Positions 17,215-25,601 of a stretch of DNA of 64,000 nucleotides are shown one piece after another. This DNA comes from Anaerotruncus sp. G3(2012) (GTDB lineage Bacteria; Bacillota; Clostridia; Oscillospirales; Ruminococcaceae): positions 821,091 to 885,090 of the forward strand of contig NZ_KE159657.1 of the NCBI RefSeq assembly GCF_000403395.2, written 5' to 3'. The notes beneath the pieces are model-generated. The model made no database searches. It was not told where the DNA came from and saw only the letters and a program-made list of their open reading frames with translations. Position 1 is the stretch's first letter, and the number at the start of each line of letters is the position of its first letter. The position numbers were made by a program, and so were the translations under genes.

Positions 17215-18960
17215 GTGAAACAGTTGATGTTGGGCAATCAGGCGGTTGCCAGAGGGCTTTATGAAGCAGGATGCCGGGTAGCTTCAAGCTATCCGGGAAC
17301 CCCTTCGACCGAGATCACCGAGCAGGTCAGCCTCTACGAGGAGGTTTACGCCGAGTGGGCGCCGAATGAGAAGGTTGCGATGGAGGTTGCGCTTGGTGCG
17401 TCGATCGGCGGTGCACGCTCGTTCTGCGCGATGAAGCATGTCGGGCTGAACGTGGCGGCGGACCCGCTGTTTACGGCAGCTTATACCGGCGTCAATGCGG
17501 GCATGGTGATCTGTGTCGCTGATGATCAGGGGATGCATTCCTCCCAGAATGAACAGGACTCCCGTCATTATGCGGCTTCCGCCAAGGTACCAATGGTGGA
17601 GCCTGCCGACTCACAGGAGTGCATCGACTTTGTAAAGGCAGCTTATGAGATTTCCGAGCAGTTCGACACCCCAGTCATTCTGCGTACCTGTACCCGTGTG
17701 GCGCACTCGCAGAGCATTGTCGAGACAGGGGAACGCACCGAACTGCCGCTCCGGCTGTACACAAAGGACCCTAAAAAATATGTAATGATGCCGGCCAATG
17801 CGGTCGGACGGCATGTATTTGTCGAGGAACGGATGCAGAAGCTCGCTGAATTTGCCGAGACAAGCGGGCTGAACCGGGTCGAGATGGGAGACCCGAAGAT
17901 TGGCATTGTGACTGCCGGCATCTGTTATCAGTATGTCAAAGAGGCGTTCCCGCAGGCGAGTGTCCTCAAGCTCGGGATGGTCCATCCGATGCCGGTCAGG
18001 ATGATCCGGGAGTTTGCCAAGCAGGTTGAAATGCTCTATGTGGTCGAGGAGCTTGACCCGGTTATCGAGACCCATTGCAGGGTCAACGGCATCCGTGTGG
18101 ATGGCGGGAAAAACCTGTTCGGCCTGCTAGGGGAACTTTCCCAGCGCAAGGTTGCGCAGGCACTCGGGAAGGAATGCCCGGAGCCGGTTTTGTTTGGAGA
18201 GCAGGTACCGGTGCGTCCGCCGGTGCTCTGCCCTGGATGCCCGCACCGCGGCCTCTTTTATGTTCTAAGCAAGCTCAAGGTTATGGTCAGCGGCGACATT
18301 GGCTGCTATACGCTCGGCGCCCTGCCGCCGCTCGGTGCGCTTGATACTACCATCTGCATGGGCGCTTCGATTTCGGGCCTACACGGATTCAACCAGGCGC
18401 GGGGTGGGGATTCCGCGCAGAAATCGGTGGCGGTAATCGGTGACAGCACATTTATCCATTCGGGGATCACTGGGTTGATTGACATTACCTACAACCGCGG
18501 CCATTCGACCGTCCTGGTGCTTGACAATTCGATCACCGGCATGACCGGCCATCAGCAGAACCCGACCACTGGCCTGACCCTGAAAAACCAGCCGGCCCCG
18601 CAGGTGAGCATCGAAAAAATCTGCGAGGCGGCAGGCGTGAAACGGGTACGGGTAGTCGACCCGAACGAGCTGGCTGCGTTGGAAGCGATACTGAAAGAAG
18701 AACTGACAGCGGAGGAACCGTCGGTCATTATTACCCGGCGTCCGTGTGCCCTGCTCAAACAGGTCAAACACAATCCACCGCTTCGAGTCGATCCGGAGCG
18801 CTGCAAATCCTGCAAAATGTGTATGAAGATCGGTTGTCCGGCCATCCATATGGAGGGCGGCAATGCAGTGATCGACGATACCCTCTGTGTCGGCTGCGAC
18901 CTCTGCCAGAGGATGTGCAGCTTTGGCGCGATCAAAACTTCCGAGGAGGTGCAGGGCTGA
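17215..18960 (+). CDS. iorA: Indolepyruvate:ferredoxin oxidoreductase, alpha subunit
   Basis: This 581-residue subunit oxidatively decarboxylates aryl-pyruvates (from Trp, Phe, Tyr transamination) to aryl-acetyl-CoA, reducing ferredoxin. The N-terminal pyruvate-oxidoreductase domain contains SSYPGTPSTEITE and the PNEKVAMEVALGASIGG strand. The TPP-binding half has LCPGCPHRG, GDIGCYTLG and GDSTFIHSGITGL. The C-terminus carries two [4Fe-4S] ferredoxin motifs (CKSCKMCMKIGCP and CVGCDLCQRMCS). The frame extends to 17200, but GAGGAGAGATCGA sits in front of the GTG at 17215. It overlaps iorB by one base. The enzyme is oxygen sensitive, which fits an anaerobe. Confidence 0.95.
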   Translation: MKQLMLGNQAVARGLYEAGCRVASSYPGTPSTEITEQVSLYEEVYAEWAPNEKVAMEVALGASIGGARSFCAMKHVGLNVAADPLFTAAYTGVNAGMVICVADDQGMHSSQNEQDSRHYAASAKVPMVEPADSQECIDFVKAAYEISEQFDTPVILRTCTRVAHSQSIVETGERTELPLRLYTKDPKKYVMMPANAVGRHVFVEERMQKLAEFAETSGLNRVEMGDPKIGIVTAGICYQYVKEAFPQASVLKLGMVHPMPVRMIREFAKQVEMLYVVEELDPVIETHCRVNGIRVDGGKNLFGLLGELSQRKVAQALGKECPEPVLFGEQVPVRPPVLCPGCPHRGLFYVLSKLKVMVSGDIGCYTLGALPPLGALDTTICMGASISGLHGFNQARGGDSAQKSVAVIGDSTFIHSGITGLIDITYNRGHSTVLVLDNSITGMTGHQQNPTTGLTLKNQPAPQVSIEKICEAAGVKRVRVVDPNELAALEAILKEELTAEEPSVIITRRPCALLKQVKHNPPLRVDPERCKSCKMCMKIGCPAIHMEGGNAVIDDTLCVGCDLCQRMCSFGAIKTSEEVQG

Positions 18961-19535
18961 TGGGACAGGTAAAGAGCATTATGATCGTTGGGGTCGGCGG
19001 ACAGGGTTCGCTTCTGGCCTCCAAGCTGATGGGAAATGTGCTGATGGCGCAGGGATTCGACGTCAAAGTTTCGGAAGTGCATGGGATGGCACAGCGGGGC
19101 GGTTCGGTTGTTACCTATGTGAAGTACGGTGAGAAGGTCTACTCCCCAGTGATCGAGATGGGGGAAGCGGATGTGATCGTCGCGTTTGAGAAACTCGAAG
19201 CGGCGCGCTGGCTGCCCTACCTCAAGCAGGGTGGGAAGCTGATCGTCAACGACCAGCAGATTTCTCCGATGCCGGTCATTACAGGCGCGATGGCGTATCC
19301 GGAGGAGATTCTTGAGAAGCTCCGGGAAAAACAGGTCGATGTGACAGCGCTCGACGCGCTTTCGCTTGCGCATCAGGCGGGCAGCGCCAAGGCGGTCAAT
19401 GTTGTGCTGATCGGGGTGCTCTCCTCGATGCTGGAATTCCCGGACGAGGTCTGGCAGGAGACGATCGAAAAGACTGTCCCGGCAAAGTTCCTCGAGCTGA
19501 ACCGCCGGGCGTTCGCGCTTGGGCGCGGTCATTGA
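18960..19535 (+). CDS. iorB: Indolepyruvate:ferredoxin oxidoreductase, beta subunit
   Basis: This 191-residue gamma-type subunit (pyruvate ferredoxin oxidoreductase gamma domain) completes the IorAB enzyme. Recognisable blocks are IMIVGVGGQGSLLASKLMG at the start, SEVHGMAQRGGSVVTYVKYG and EADVIVAFEKLEAARWLPYL. The ATG overlaps the TGA of iorA (TGATG), a classic translational-coupling junction. Upstream in-frame codons back to 18744 run inside iorA and are not used. Confidence 0.95.
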   Translation: MGQVKSIMIVGVGGQGSLLASKLMGNVLMAQGFDVKVSEVHGMAQRGGSVVTYVKYGEKVYSPVIEMGEADVIVAFEKLEAARWLPYLKQGGKLIVNDQQISPMPVITGAMAYPEEILEKLREKQVDVTALDALSLAHQAGSAKAVNVVLIGVLSSMLEFPDEVWQETIEKTVPAKFLELNRRAFALGRGH

Positions 19536-19705
19536 CCTATTTTAAGGAAAAAGCCGTATTCACAACCGATTGACGCTGCTTGGACATGCCGTTTAAAGGG
19601 CTGTCTGCGTTTTTTCTGTTTTGCAGAGCGGATCGGCGATGGGGAATACAGGCTTTCAGAAACCGCCTGGACAAAGAACGGGCGTACAGGAAAGGACTGG
19701 TTCTA

Positions 19706-21007
19706 TTGTCAAACTATTATCAGCCTGAGATCGAACGCGCATCCCGCGAACAGATCAAAGCGTGGCAGGATGAGCGGCTGGTAGAGACGGTCAACCATGT
19801 TTACAAGAATGTTCCATACTATCGTCAGAAGATGGAGGAAAAAAAGCTGACCCCCGCCGACATCAAATCCACGGATGACCTTTATAAGCTGCCGTTCCTG
19901 ACCAAGGGCGACCTGCGGGACGCTTACCCATATGGCCTTTTGGCGGTTCCGCTTGAGGACGCGGTGCGCATCCAGTCGACCAGCGGTACCACCGGAAAAC
20001 GGGTGGTCGCGTTCTATACCCAGGCGGACATCGACCTCTGGGAGGACTGCTGTGCCAGGGCGATTGTGGCGGCAGGCGGGAGTAAAAAAGATGTCGTGCA
20101 GGTTGCGTATGGTTACGGGCTGTTTACTGGAGGCCCCGGGCTGAATGGTGGATCGCATAAAGTCGGCTGCTTGACCCTGCCGATGTCCTCCGGCAACACC
20201 CAGCGTCAGATCCAGTTTATCCAGGATCTTCAGGCGACCATCCTCTGCTGTACGCCTTCCTATGCCGCGTTTATCGGTGAGTCGTTTGCAGAAATGGGGA
20301 TTCGTCCAGATGAGATCAGCCTGAAAGCAGGCATTTTCGGCGCGGAGGCATGGAGCGAGGAGATGCGCCGGGACATTGAGAAAAAGCTGGGGATACGGGC
20401 GTATGATATCTATGGCCTGACCGAGATTTCCGGGCCGGGTGTTTCGTTCGAGTGTGAGGCGCAGACCGGTATGCATGTCAATGAGGATCATTTCATTGCG
20501 GAGATCATCAACCCGGAGACTGGAGAAGTCCTGCCGGAGGGGGAGAAAGGCGAGCTGGTGTTCACCAGCATCACCAAAAAGGCATTCCCGCTGCTGCGGT
20601 ACCGCACCCGCGACATTTGCGTGCTGAACCGCGAGCCTTGCCCCTGTGGCCGCACCCATGTCAAGATGAGCAAGCCGATGGGACGCAGTGACGACATGAT
20701 GATTATTCGCGGGGTTAATGTGTTCCCGTCCCAGATCGAAACGGTACTGCTCAATCACGGGTATCCGGCAAACTACCAGATCATTGTCGACCGGGTGAAG
20801 AATACCGATACCCTTGATGTGCAGGTCGAGATGACACAGGAGATGTTCGACGATACGGTGAAGGGCATTTCCGCACGAGAGAAGGAGCTGGTCGAAGGTC
20901 TGAAAGCGATGCTCGGCCTTTCTGCAAAGGTCCATCTGGTTTCTCCAAAGACGATCGCGCGCAGCGAAGGAAAAGCGGTCCGCGTTATCGACAAACGCAA
21001 GATTTAG
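19706..21007 (+). CDS. paaK: Phenylacetate-CoA ligase, second copy
   Basis: This 433-residue PaaK paralogue has the P-loop QSTSGTTGKRVVAFYT, YGYGLFTGGPGLNGG, GIFGAEAWSEEM, YGLTEISGPGVSFEC, and the C-terminal GRSDDMMIIRGVNVFPSQIE. It differs from the first copy throughout, so the pair is not a recent duplication; the two may prefer different aryl-acetates. The frame is open from 19580, but a TTG at 19706 preceded by GGAAAGGACTGG gives the family N-terminus (SNYYQPEIERASREQIKAWQ) and normal length. About 170 bases separate it from iorB; a separate promoter was not evident. Confidence 0.9.
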   Translation: MSNYYQPEIERASREQIKAWQDERLVETVNHVYKNVPYYRQKMEEKKLTPADIKSTDDLYKLPFLTKGDLRDAYPYGLLAVPLEDAVRIQSTSGTTGKRVVAFYTQADIDLWEDCCARAIVAAGGSKKDVVQVAYGYGLFTGGPGLNGGSHKVGCLTLPMSSGNTQRQIQFIQDLQATILCCTPSYAAFIGESFAEMGIRPDEISLKAGIFGAEAWSEEMRRDIEKKLGIRAYDIYGLTEISGPGVSFECEAQTGMHVNEDHFIAEIINPETGEVLPEGEKGELVFTSITKKAFPLLRYRTRDICVLNREPCPCGRTHVKMSKPMGRSDDMMIIRGVNVFPSQIETVLLNHGYPANYQIIVDRVKNTDTLDVQVEMTQEMFDDTVKGISAREKELVEGLKAMLGLSAKVHLVSPKTIARSEGKAVRVIDKRKI

Positions 21008-21179
21008 TGGTATCATAGTTGCAGAGGCAAAATCGTTTTTCCGGTTTGTGCCTGCCGTTGAGCAGGGCTGTGCAGCTTTGCGGCACACTGCCGGAAGGAA
21101 CGCTACAGCCCGGATGGAGCTGTAGCTCCCTGTCCATAGACAGGGAAATAAAAGCCATATGGCAGAATGGGTGTTACGA

Positions 21180-21605
21180 ATGGTTATCAAACAGCTGTCC
21201 GTTTTTGTAGAAAACCAGCTGGGCCGTTTGGCGGAGATCAGCGAGGTGCTCCGCCAGAAGGAAATCAATATCCGGGCGCTTTCGATCGCCGATACCACCA
21301 ATTTCGGGATCCTGCGCATGATTGTCAACCATCCCGCACGCGCTGAATCTGCGCTCAGGGAACAGGGTTTCACCGTCTCGCAGACCGATGTGATCGCTGT
21401 CGGCGTCACCGATGAGCCGGGCGGGCTTGTGACTGCCCTGAAAGCGCTTGCTGATGCCAAGATTACAGTGGAATATATGTATGCGTTTGTCAGTAAGGCG
21501 GAAAAAACCGCGTATGTTGTTCTGCGGGTTGAGGACAACGCAGTCGCAGAAAAAGTGCTTTGTGAACATGGAGTGCCGATTCTCAGCGGAGAGGAAATCT
21601 ACTGA
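21180..21605 (+). CDS. Tandem ACT-domain protein of the aryl-acetate operon
   Basis: This 141-residue protein consists of two ACT domains. The first is KQLSVFVENQLGRLAEISEV with NIRALSIADTTNFGILRMIV; the second is VGVTDEPGGLVTALKALADA with TVEYMYAFV. ACT domains bind amino acids, and small ACT proteins are regularly encoded next to paaK/ior genes in Clostridia and archaea. Sensing an aromatic amino acid to modulate the pathway is inferred. An ATG at 21159 is in frame, but 21180 gives the typical MVIKQLSVF start; its ribosome site is weak. The 172-base leader contains two hairpins (GCTACAGC/GCTGTAGC and TCCCTGTC/GACAGGGA). Confidence 0.85.
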   Translation: MVIKQLSVFVENQLGRLAEISEVLRQKEINIRALSIADTTNFGILRMIVNHPARAESALREQGFTVSQTDVIAVGVTDEPGGLVTALKALADAKITVEYMYAFVSKAEKTAYVVLRVEDNAVAEKVLCEHGVPILSGEEIY

Positions 21606-21926
21606 ACGGTGATGGGGCGGAAAAGTCGGATGCAGCAAGGAGAATGCACCAAAACGTCAGGCTGTTCTCAGCAGGTCTGGCGGACAGTTGCTGCTTTCGC
21701 TATGGGTGCATCTACTGGGGCCTATGCCGCACCGAGCAGCTTAAATTCTCTTTTGACAGTTTCAGCTGATAGACAGAGCTGGTATAACTATGCTATGTAT
21801 ATGTCGGCGCTATGGATATCGAACTGACGGATGTCAAAGGGACAATGACAATTACGATAACATACAGATAAAAAACGGTGGGCGGCGGAGATTCCGCCGC
21901 TCGCTTTTTGCGAAAGGAACAGAAAA
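21606..21926 (+). other. Intergenic region with one terminator
   Basis: This 320-base gap contains no convincing gene. A 72-codon frame at 21609-21827 has no ribosome site and no recognisable sequence. The only clear element is the hairpin at 21882-21908. Confidence 0.5.
21882..21908 (+). terminator. Rho-independent terminator ahead of ybaK
   Basis: GCGGCGGA / TCCGCCGC (21882-21889 and 21893-21900) is followed by TCGCTTTTT. It ends the aryl-acetate operon, or acts as an attenuator if ybaK is transcribed from upstream. Confidence 0.8.
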
Positions 21927-22403
21927 ATGGCGATTGAAAAGGTGAAGGCATATTTCGAAGCGCTCGGACGCGGGCAGGATGTGCTGGAGTTTGAAACTTC
22001 AAGTGCGACGGTCGAGCTTGCGGCGCAGGCGGTTGGCGTGGTCCCAGCGCGGATTGCAAAGACCCTGTCGTTTAAGCAGGGAGAGGGCTGTGTGCTGATT
22101 GTCGCAGCAGGGGATGCGCGGATCGACAACCGTAAGTTTAAGGATGCCTTCGGGATGAAAGCAAAGATGCTGACTCCAGAGGAGGTGCTCGAAATGACCG
22201 GGCACGCGGTCGGCGGAGTGTGTCCGTTCGCGGTCGAAAACCCGCAGGTAGAGACGGTGCTCGACTGCTCACTTAAACGGTTTGAGTCGGTCTATCCTGC
22301 CTGTGGGAGCAGCAATTCGGCGATCGAGCTGACCTGTGAAGAGCTTTTTTCCTATGCGAAAGCGACCCGATGGGTAGATGTTTGCAAAGACTGGGCAGAA
22401 TAA
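21927..22403 (+). CDS. ybaK: YbaK/ProX-family aminoacyl-tRNA deacylase
   Basis: This 158-residue trans-editing enzyme hydrolyses mischarged tRNA, for example Cys-tRNA(Pro) in YbaK or Ala-tRNA(Pro) in ProX relatives. Family motifs include AKTLSFKQG with the conserved Lys, VAAGDARIDNRKFK, AVGGVCPFAV and the C-terminal PACGSSNSAIELTCEEL. Which mischarged tRNA is used cannot be decided from the sequence. The ATG has AAAGGAACAGAAAA in front. A strong hairpin follows the stop. Confidence 0.88.
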   Translation: MAIEKVKAYFEALGRGQDVLEFETSSATVELAAQAVGVVPARIAKTLSFKQGEGCVLIVAAGDARIDNRKFKDAFGMKAKMLTPEEVLEMTGHAVGGVCPFAVENPQVETVLDCSLKRFESVYPACGSSNSAIELTCEELFSYAKATRWVDVCKDWAE

Positions 22404-22417
22404 GGCAGGAAACGCAA

Positions 22418-22454
22418 ACAGCCGTCCACAGAACTTCTGTGGACGGCTGTTTTT
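22418..22454. terminator. Bidirectional terminator between ybaK and the amidase gene
   Basis: A 15-bp perfect stem (ACAGCCGTCCACAGA / TCTGTGGACGGCTGT) has a 3-base loop and TTTTTA on the plus side. On the minus side GTTTGCGTTTCC follows. Confidence 0.9.
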
Positions 22455-22459
22455 ATCCG

Positions 22460-25267
22460 TTATTGGAAATATTGCAGCACCGCATCGGCAACGCCATTCG
22501 CATACTGGAACATTCCGAAATCACTTGCAATCCGGTCAAATTCAGCAGGGCTGCAAATGTACCCGGATTCGACCAGAACTGCGGGGCAGGAGGTCAGCAT
22601 GGTGACCCGGTACCATGACCAGTTGACAAACCGGAGCTTGCGCCCAGTGACCGAGGCAAGGTTCGCGCCGATGTTTTCAGCGAACACTTGCGACTGGCCG
22701 TTGTAGTAGTAGACCTCAATCCCTTCCACTTTATTGGAATCCACCTGTTCTGAGAGGGAGTTGTGGTGACTGGAGATGAACATATCTGCATCTACCTGTT
22801 CGGCCATTGACATCCGCTCATTAAGTGTCATGGTCTCGTTGCGCTGGGTCAGATGGACAGTTGCCCCCAACGCTTCCAGACGGCTTTGCAGGGCACAGGA
22901 GTCCGCATAATTCAGGGTGTTTTCCCACGGGCCCGCGTTATAGGGAACCGAAGCAGCGCCAGGATCGGTTCCGCCATGTCCGGGATCAAGCAGGATGGTG
23001 ACGCCTGCAAGCGGTGTGCCAGTATTGCGCTGGAGGCGGGGCTTCTGCTTGAGGTAAATTACTGTATTTTCACCGTCAAACTGTACATTCCAACCGGTCA
23101 GTTCGCAGCCCGGATTGAGTTGGAAGGTCAGGGTTACTGTACTGCCGTCCTCCGCAATGGAGGATTTGATGGAGGAACAAAGGGTACTGTTGAGCACCGA
23201 AGTGTCCATCTGTTCGAAACCGGAAAGGTTGTAAAGGGTAACGCGGACGCTCCCGTCTGCCATTTCACCAGTGAAAGCCGGGCGTTTGGTGCCGGTAATC
23301 ACGAGCTGTTCACCCTTTTCGACCTGCCGCAACAGGATTGAAGAAACCTCGCTGACCGCCGTTTCTTTACCTTCCAGAATTTCTACGGTGGATTTGAGCG
23401 CATATCCGCCCGAGGAAAGGAGGTAATACCCGCCGCCATTGTTCTCAACGATTGTGTCCACGCAGCCCCCTTTCAGTACAGTGGTATATTCCCCGTCGTC
23501 CTTCCCGTTGCTGCTGATGGGCACAAACGAACTGTTGATCCGCGCGACCGGTTCGGCACCCGCTCCTGCCACATAGACCTCCCCCGCGCTCTGCTGGGAA
23601 CTGTTCATCCCATTATAGCTGAGGGAATAGGTGACAGGCCCAATCCGTTTGACCTGTCCGGCAACGGCGAGCGAAGAGAGATCAAGGGTCTGCTGGTAGG
23701 TGACCGCCACCCCATCCTCAGCGGAGGAGACTGGTTCCAGTTCGGTCGTCAGGCCGCCGACACGGGCGGTTACCTTCCCGCCCGCAGGCGCAGTGCAGGA
23801 GAGCTTCAGCCCTCTGCCCGCAAGTACCGCTTCCGGATTCGCGGGATAGACCGAGCTTTTTGTAATCGTGCTGATGATATCCGGAGCCTGCGCAGGCTCC
23901 TTGCGGATGATCTGTACCGTCCGCTCGGTGCCGTTCTGGCTGAACGTATAGTTATTTGTACCAACTTCCACATCTACCAGAACACCCCAAAGCCCATTTT
24001 CGTTTGGACGGTCGATCTCCTTACCGTTGTAGAGGACAGGGAGATCAGGGTTCGAAGTGCCAGTGATAAAGTAATTTTTCCATGTAGTATATGCGGTATC
24101 CGACAGAGTGATGGATTCTGCCGGCCGGGTGACTTGGAACGTCCGACTGTAGGAGAGGTCTGGCATAGATTCGGATGGCTGCTGCCGGAACGATGAGGCA
24201 AGCGAGTAAGCTGCCATCCTTCGTTCGGTATGGAGCGAACCATAGTTACTGATGACCGACCCGCCTGCGCCAAACTGCCGCTCAAAGTAGAAGCTGTTGT
24301 CGATCGAGTGGGTGAAGATGGTCTCATCCGAGGCGATATGAAGCGGATAATAGGGGATCGAAGCATTTTCGCAGAGCTGCTCCCAGCCGGAAAGCTCGGT
24401 TTGCAGCAGTTTGACGCCATCGGCAGTATCCGCATCGCTGACCATCGAGGTCACCACAAAATCGAGATCCCCCGCCTGCACCGGTGCGGACACAAAGTCA
24501 CGCTCATTCGAAAGCAGGTTGCTGTTTACCACAATGCCCAGCCGCTGTGCCCCCTTCTGTCGGATGCTGTCATGGGAATCGGACAGGATTTTTGACAGGC
24601 TTTCCGCATAGGAGGGGGAGTCGAGCGCCTTGGAATCCACTCCTGCGAAGACAACGCCGGCCACATCGTAACGTCCGGTCAGCTCTTTGACAACTGCCGG
24701 AAGCAGGGACTGCACCTTTTGTGCGTCCGGATCGAGCAGGCCGTTGGCAATCAGATCACTGTCGACCGGACTCGCTGACGCCCGGCCTTCAGCGGCAACC
24801 CCAAACGCATCTACCACCGCATAAACCTGTATGTTGTATGTTTTTGAGATGTTGGTCAGATAGCGCAAAGGATCAAAAAAGGTGAATCCGCCCTGTTTGC
24901 CGGTCCAGAAGGAACTCGAAGGCAGGATTTCCGACTGATAAAATGCGTCACATTCGGGGACTGCTTCAAAAAAGATCGCATTATAGCCGTAAGTATTGGC
25001 AAATGCGGCGATTTCGTCCAGTTCCGCCTGCATCTCTTTGGCAGGGAGCCCGGGTGCACTGGGAAAATCGGCGTTGCCTTGCGTCCGGACAGTCATGGCG
25101 CGCAGGGTTTCCGGGGTAGCGGGGATTCCCTCCGGGAATTCCCGCTTTATAATTTCGCCGTGGAACAGGTCGGATGCGGAGAGTACGGTAAAAGTCACCG
25201 CGAGAATCGCAAGCGAAGCCAGCAGGGTGCGGATTACCGTACCCCGTTGGTTGGAATAGTATTTCAT
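22460..25267 (-). CDS. Membrane-anchored N-acetylmuramoyl-L-alanine amidase with glycoside-hydrolase-like N-terminal domain
   Basis: This 935-residue protein has an N-terminal signal-anchor (about residues 11-33). A GHL10-like TIM-barrel domain follows at about 50-400 (MRAMTVRTQG region, YGYNAIFFEAVPE, FFDPLRYLTNISKTYNIQVYAVVDAFG). The centre is a series of beta-sandwich, SH3-like or copper-amine-oxidase-like segments. The C-terminal Amidase_3 domain (about 755-935) carries zinc ligands in LLDPGHGGTDPG (His near 764), WENTLN and ISSHHNS, and the catalytic Glu in VLVESGYI. Amidase_3 enzymes cut the MurNAc-L-Ala bond of peptidoglycan; a role in cell separation or spore cortex remodelling is likely. 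Fusion of both domain types in one chain is less usual. Confidence 0.9.
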   Translation of the reverse strand: MKYYSNQRGTVIRTLLASLAILAVTFTVLSASDLFHGEIIKREFPEGIPATPETLRAMTVRTQGNADFPSAPGLPAKEMQAELDEIAAFANTYGYNAIFFEAVPECDAFYQSEILPSSSFWTGKQGGFTFFDPLRYLTNISKTYNIQVYAVVDAFGVAAEGRASASPVDSDLIANGLLDPDAQKVQSLLPAVVKELTGRYDVAGVVFAGVDSKALDSPSYAESLSKILSDSHDSIRQKGAQRLGIVVNSNLLSNERDFVSAPVQAGDLDFVVTSMVSDADTADGVKLLQTELSGWEQLCENASIPYYPLHIASDETIFTHSIDNSFYFERQFGAGGSVISNYGSLHTERRMAAYSLASSFRQQPSESMPDLSYSRTFQVTRPAESITLSDTAYTTWKNYFITGTSNPDLPVLYNGKEIDRPNENGLWGVLVDVEVGTNNYTFSQNGTERTVQIIRKEPAQAPDIISTITKSSVYPANPEAVLAGRGLKLSCTAPAGGKVTARVGGLTTELEPVSSAEDGVAVTYQQTLDLSSLAVAGQVKRIGPVTYSLSYNGMNSSQQSAGEVYVAGAGAEPVARINSSFVPISSNGKDDGEYTTVLKGGCVDTIVENNGGGYYLLSSGGYALKSTVEILEGKETAVSEVSSILLRQVEKGEQLVITGTKRPAFTGEMADGSVRVTLYNLSGFEQMDTSVLNSTLCSSIKSSIAEDGSTVTLTFQLNPGCELTGWNVQFDGENTVIYLKQKPRLQRNTGTPLAGVTILLDPGHGGTDPGAASVPYNAGPWENTLNYADSCALQSRLEALGATVHLTQRNETMTLNERMSMAEQVDADMFISSHHNSLSEQVDSNKVEGIEVYYYNGQSQVFAENIGANLASVTGRKLRFVNWSWYRVTMLTSCPAVLVESGYICSPAEFDRIASDFGMFQYANGVADAVLQYFQ

Positions 25268-25335
25268 GGCAGAAGAACTCCCTTGTCAGATAGGATAAGG
25301 TTTACTGAATATTCTGCTTTCCGGACAGCCCCGAT

Positions 25336-25554
25336 TCAAAGCTCAAAGTCCGAGTGGTCAAACTGCGGCAGTGCGCGGGGGCGTTTCGGAACCCGTTTGA
25401 GCGGTGCGTATAAATATCTTTTACAGGAATCATGCGGTTCAGTCACCCCTTTTTTTTCACAGAGAACCGACCGGCCATTCTGGGAGACAAACCCGAATTT
25501 ACAGTAGGCACAGGAAGGGGGAATTTGATCGGAAAAGAGTTTGGATTTAAACAT
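25336..25554 (-). CDS. Small conserved Cys-containing protein, unknown function
   Basis: This is a 72-residue soluble protein. Four cysteines are arranged as CAYCKFG, a CEKKG turn and DSCKRYLY, suggesting a metal- or disulfide-stabilised knuckle. A basic Pro-rich segment (PLKRVPKRP) and an acidic end (FDHSDFEL) follow. Proteins with this layout recur in Clostridia, from my memory of the pattern, but no function is known. It lies between ylbJ and the amidase on the same strand and may be transcribed with ylbJ, whose stop lies 48 bases upstream of its start. Confidence 0.65.
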   Translation of the reverse strand: MFKSKLFSDQIPPSCAYCKFGFVSQNGRSVLCEKKGVTEPHDSCKRYLYAPLKRVPKRPRALPQFDHSDFEL

Positions 25555-25601
25555 GTCGCACCTCCATACTGTTTCAGTATACAGGAATCGACAAAAAATT
25601 T

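Noticed and set aside
21609..21827. 72-codon frame after the ACT gene
   Set aside because: No ribosome site, no recognisable sequence, and it lies in a region that otherwise holds only a terminator.
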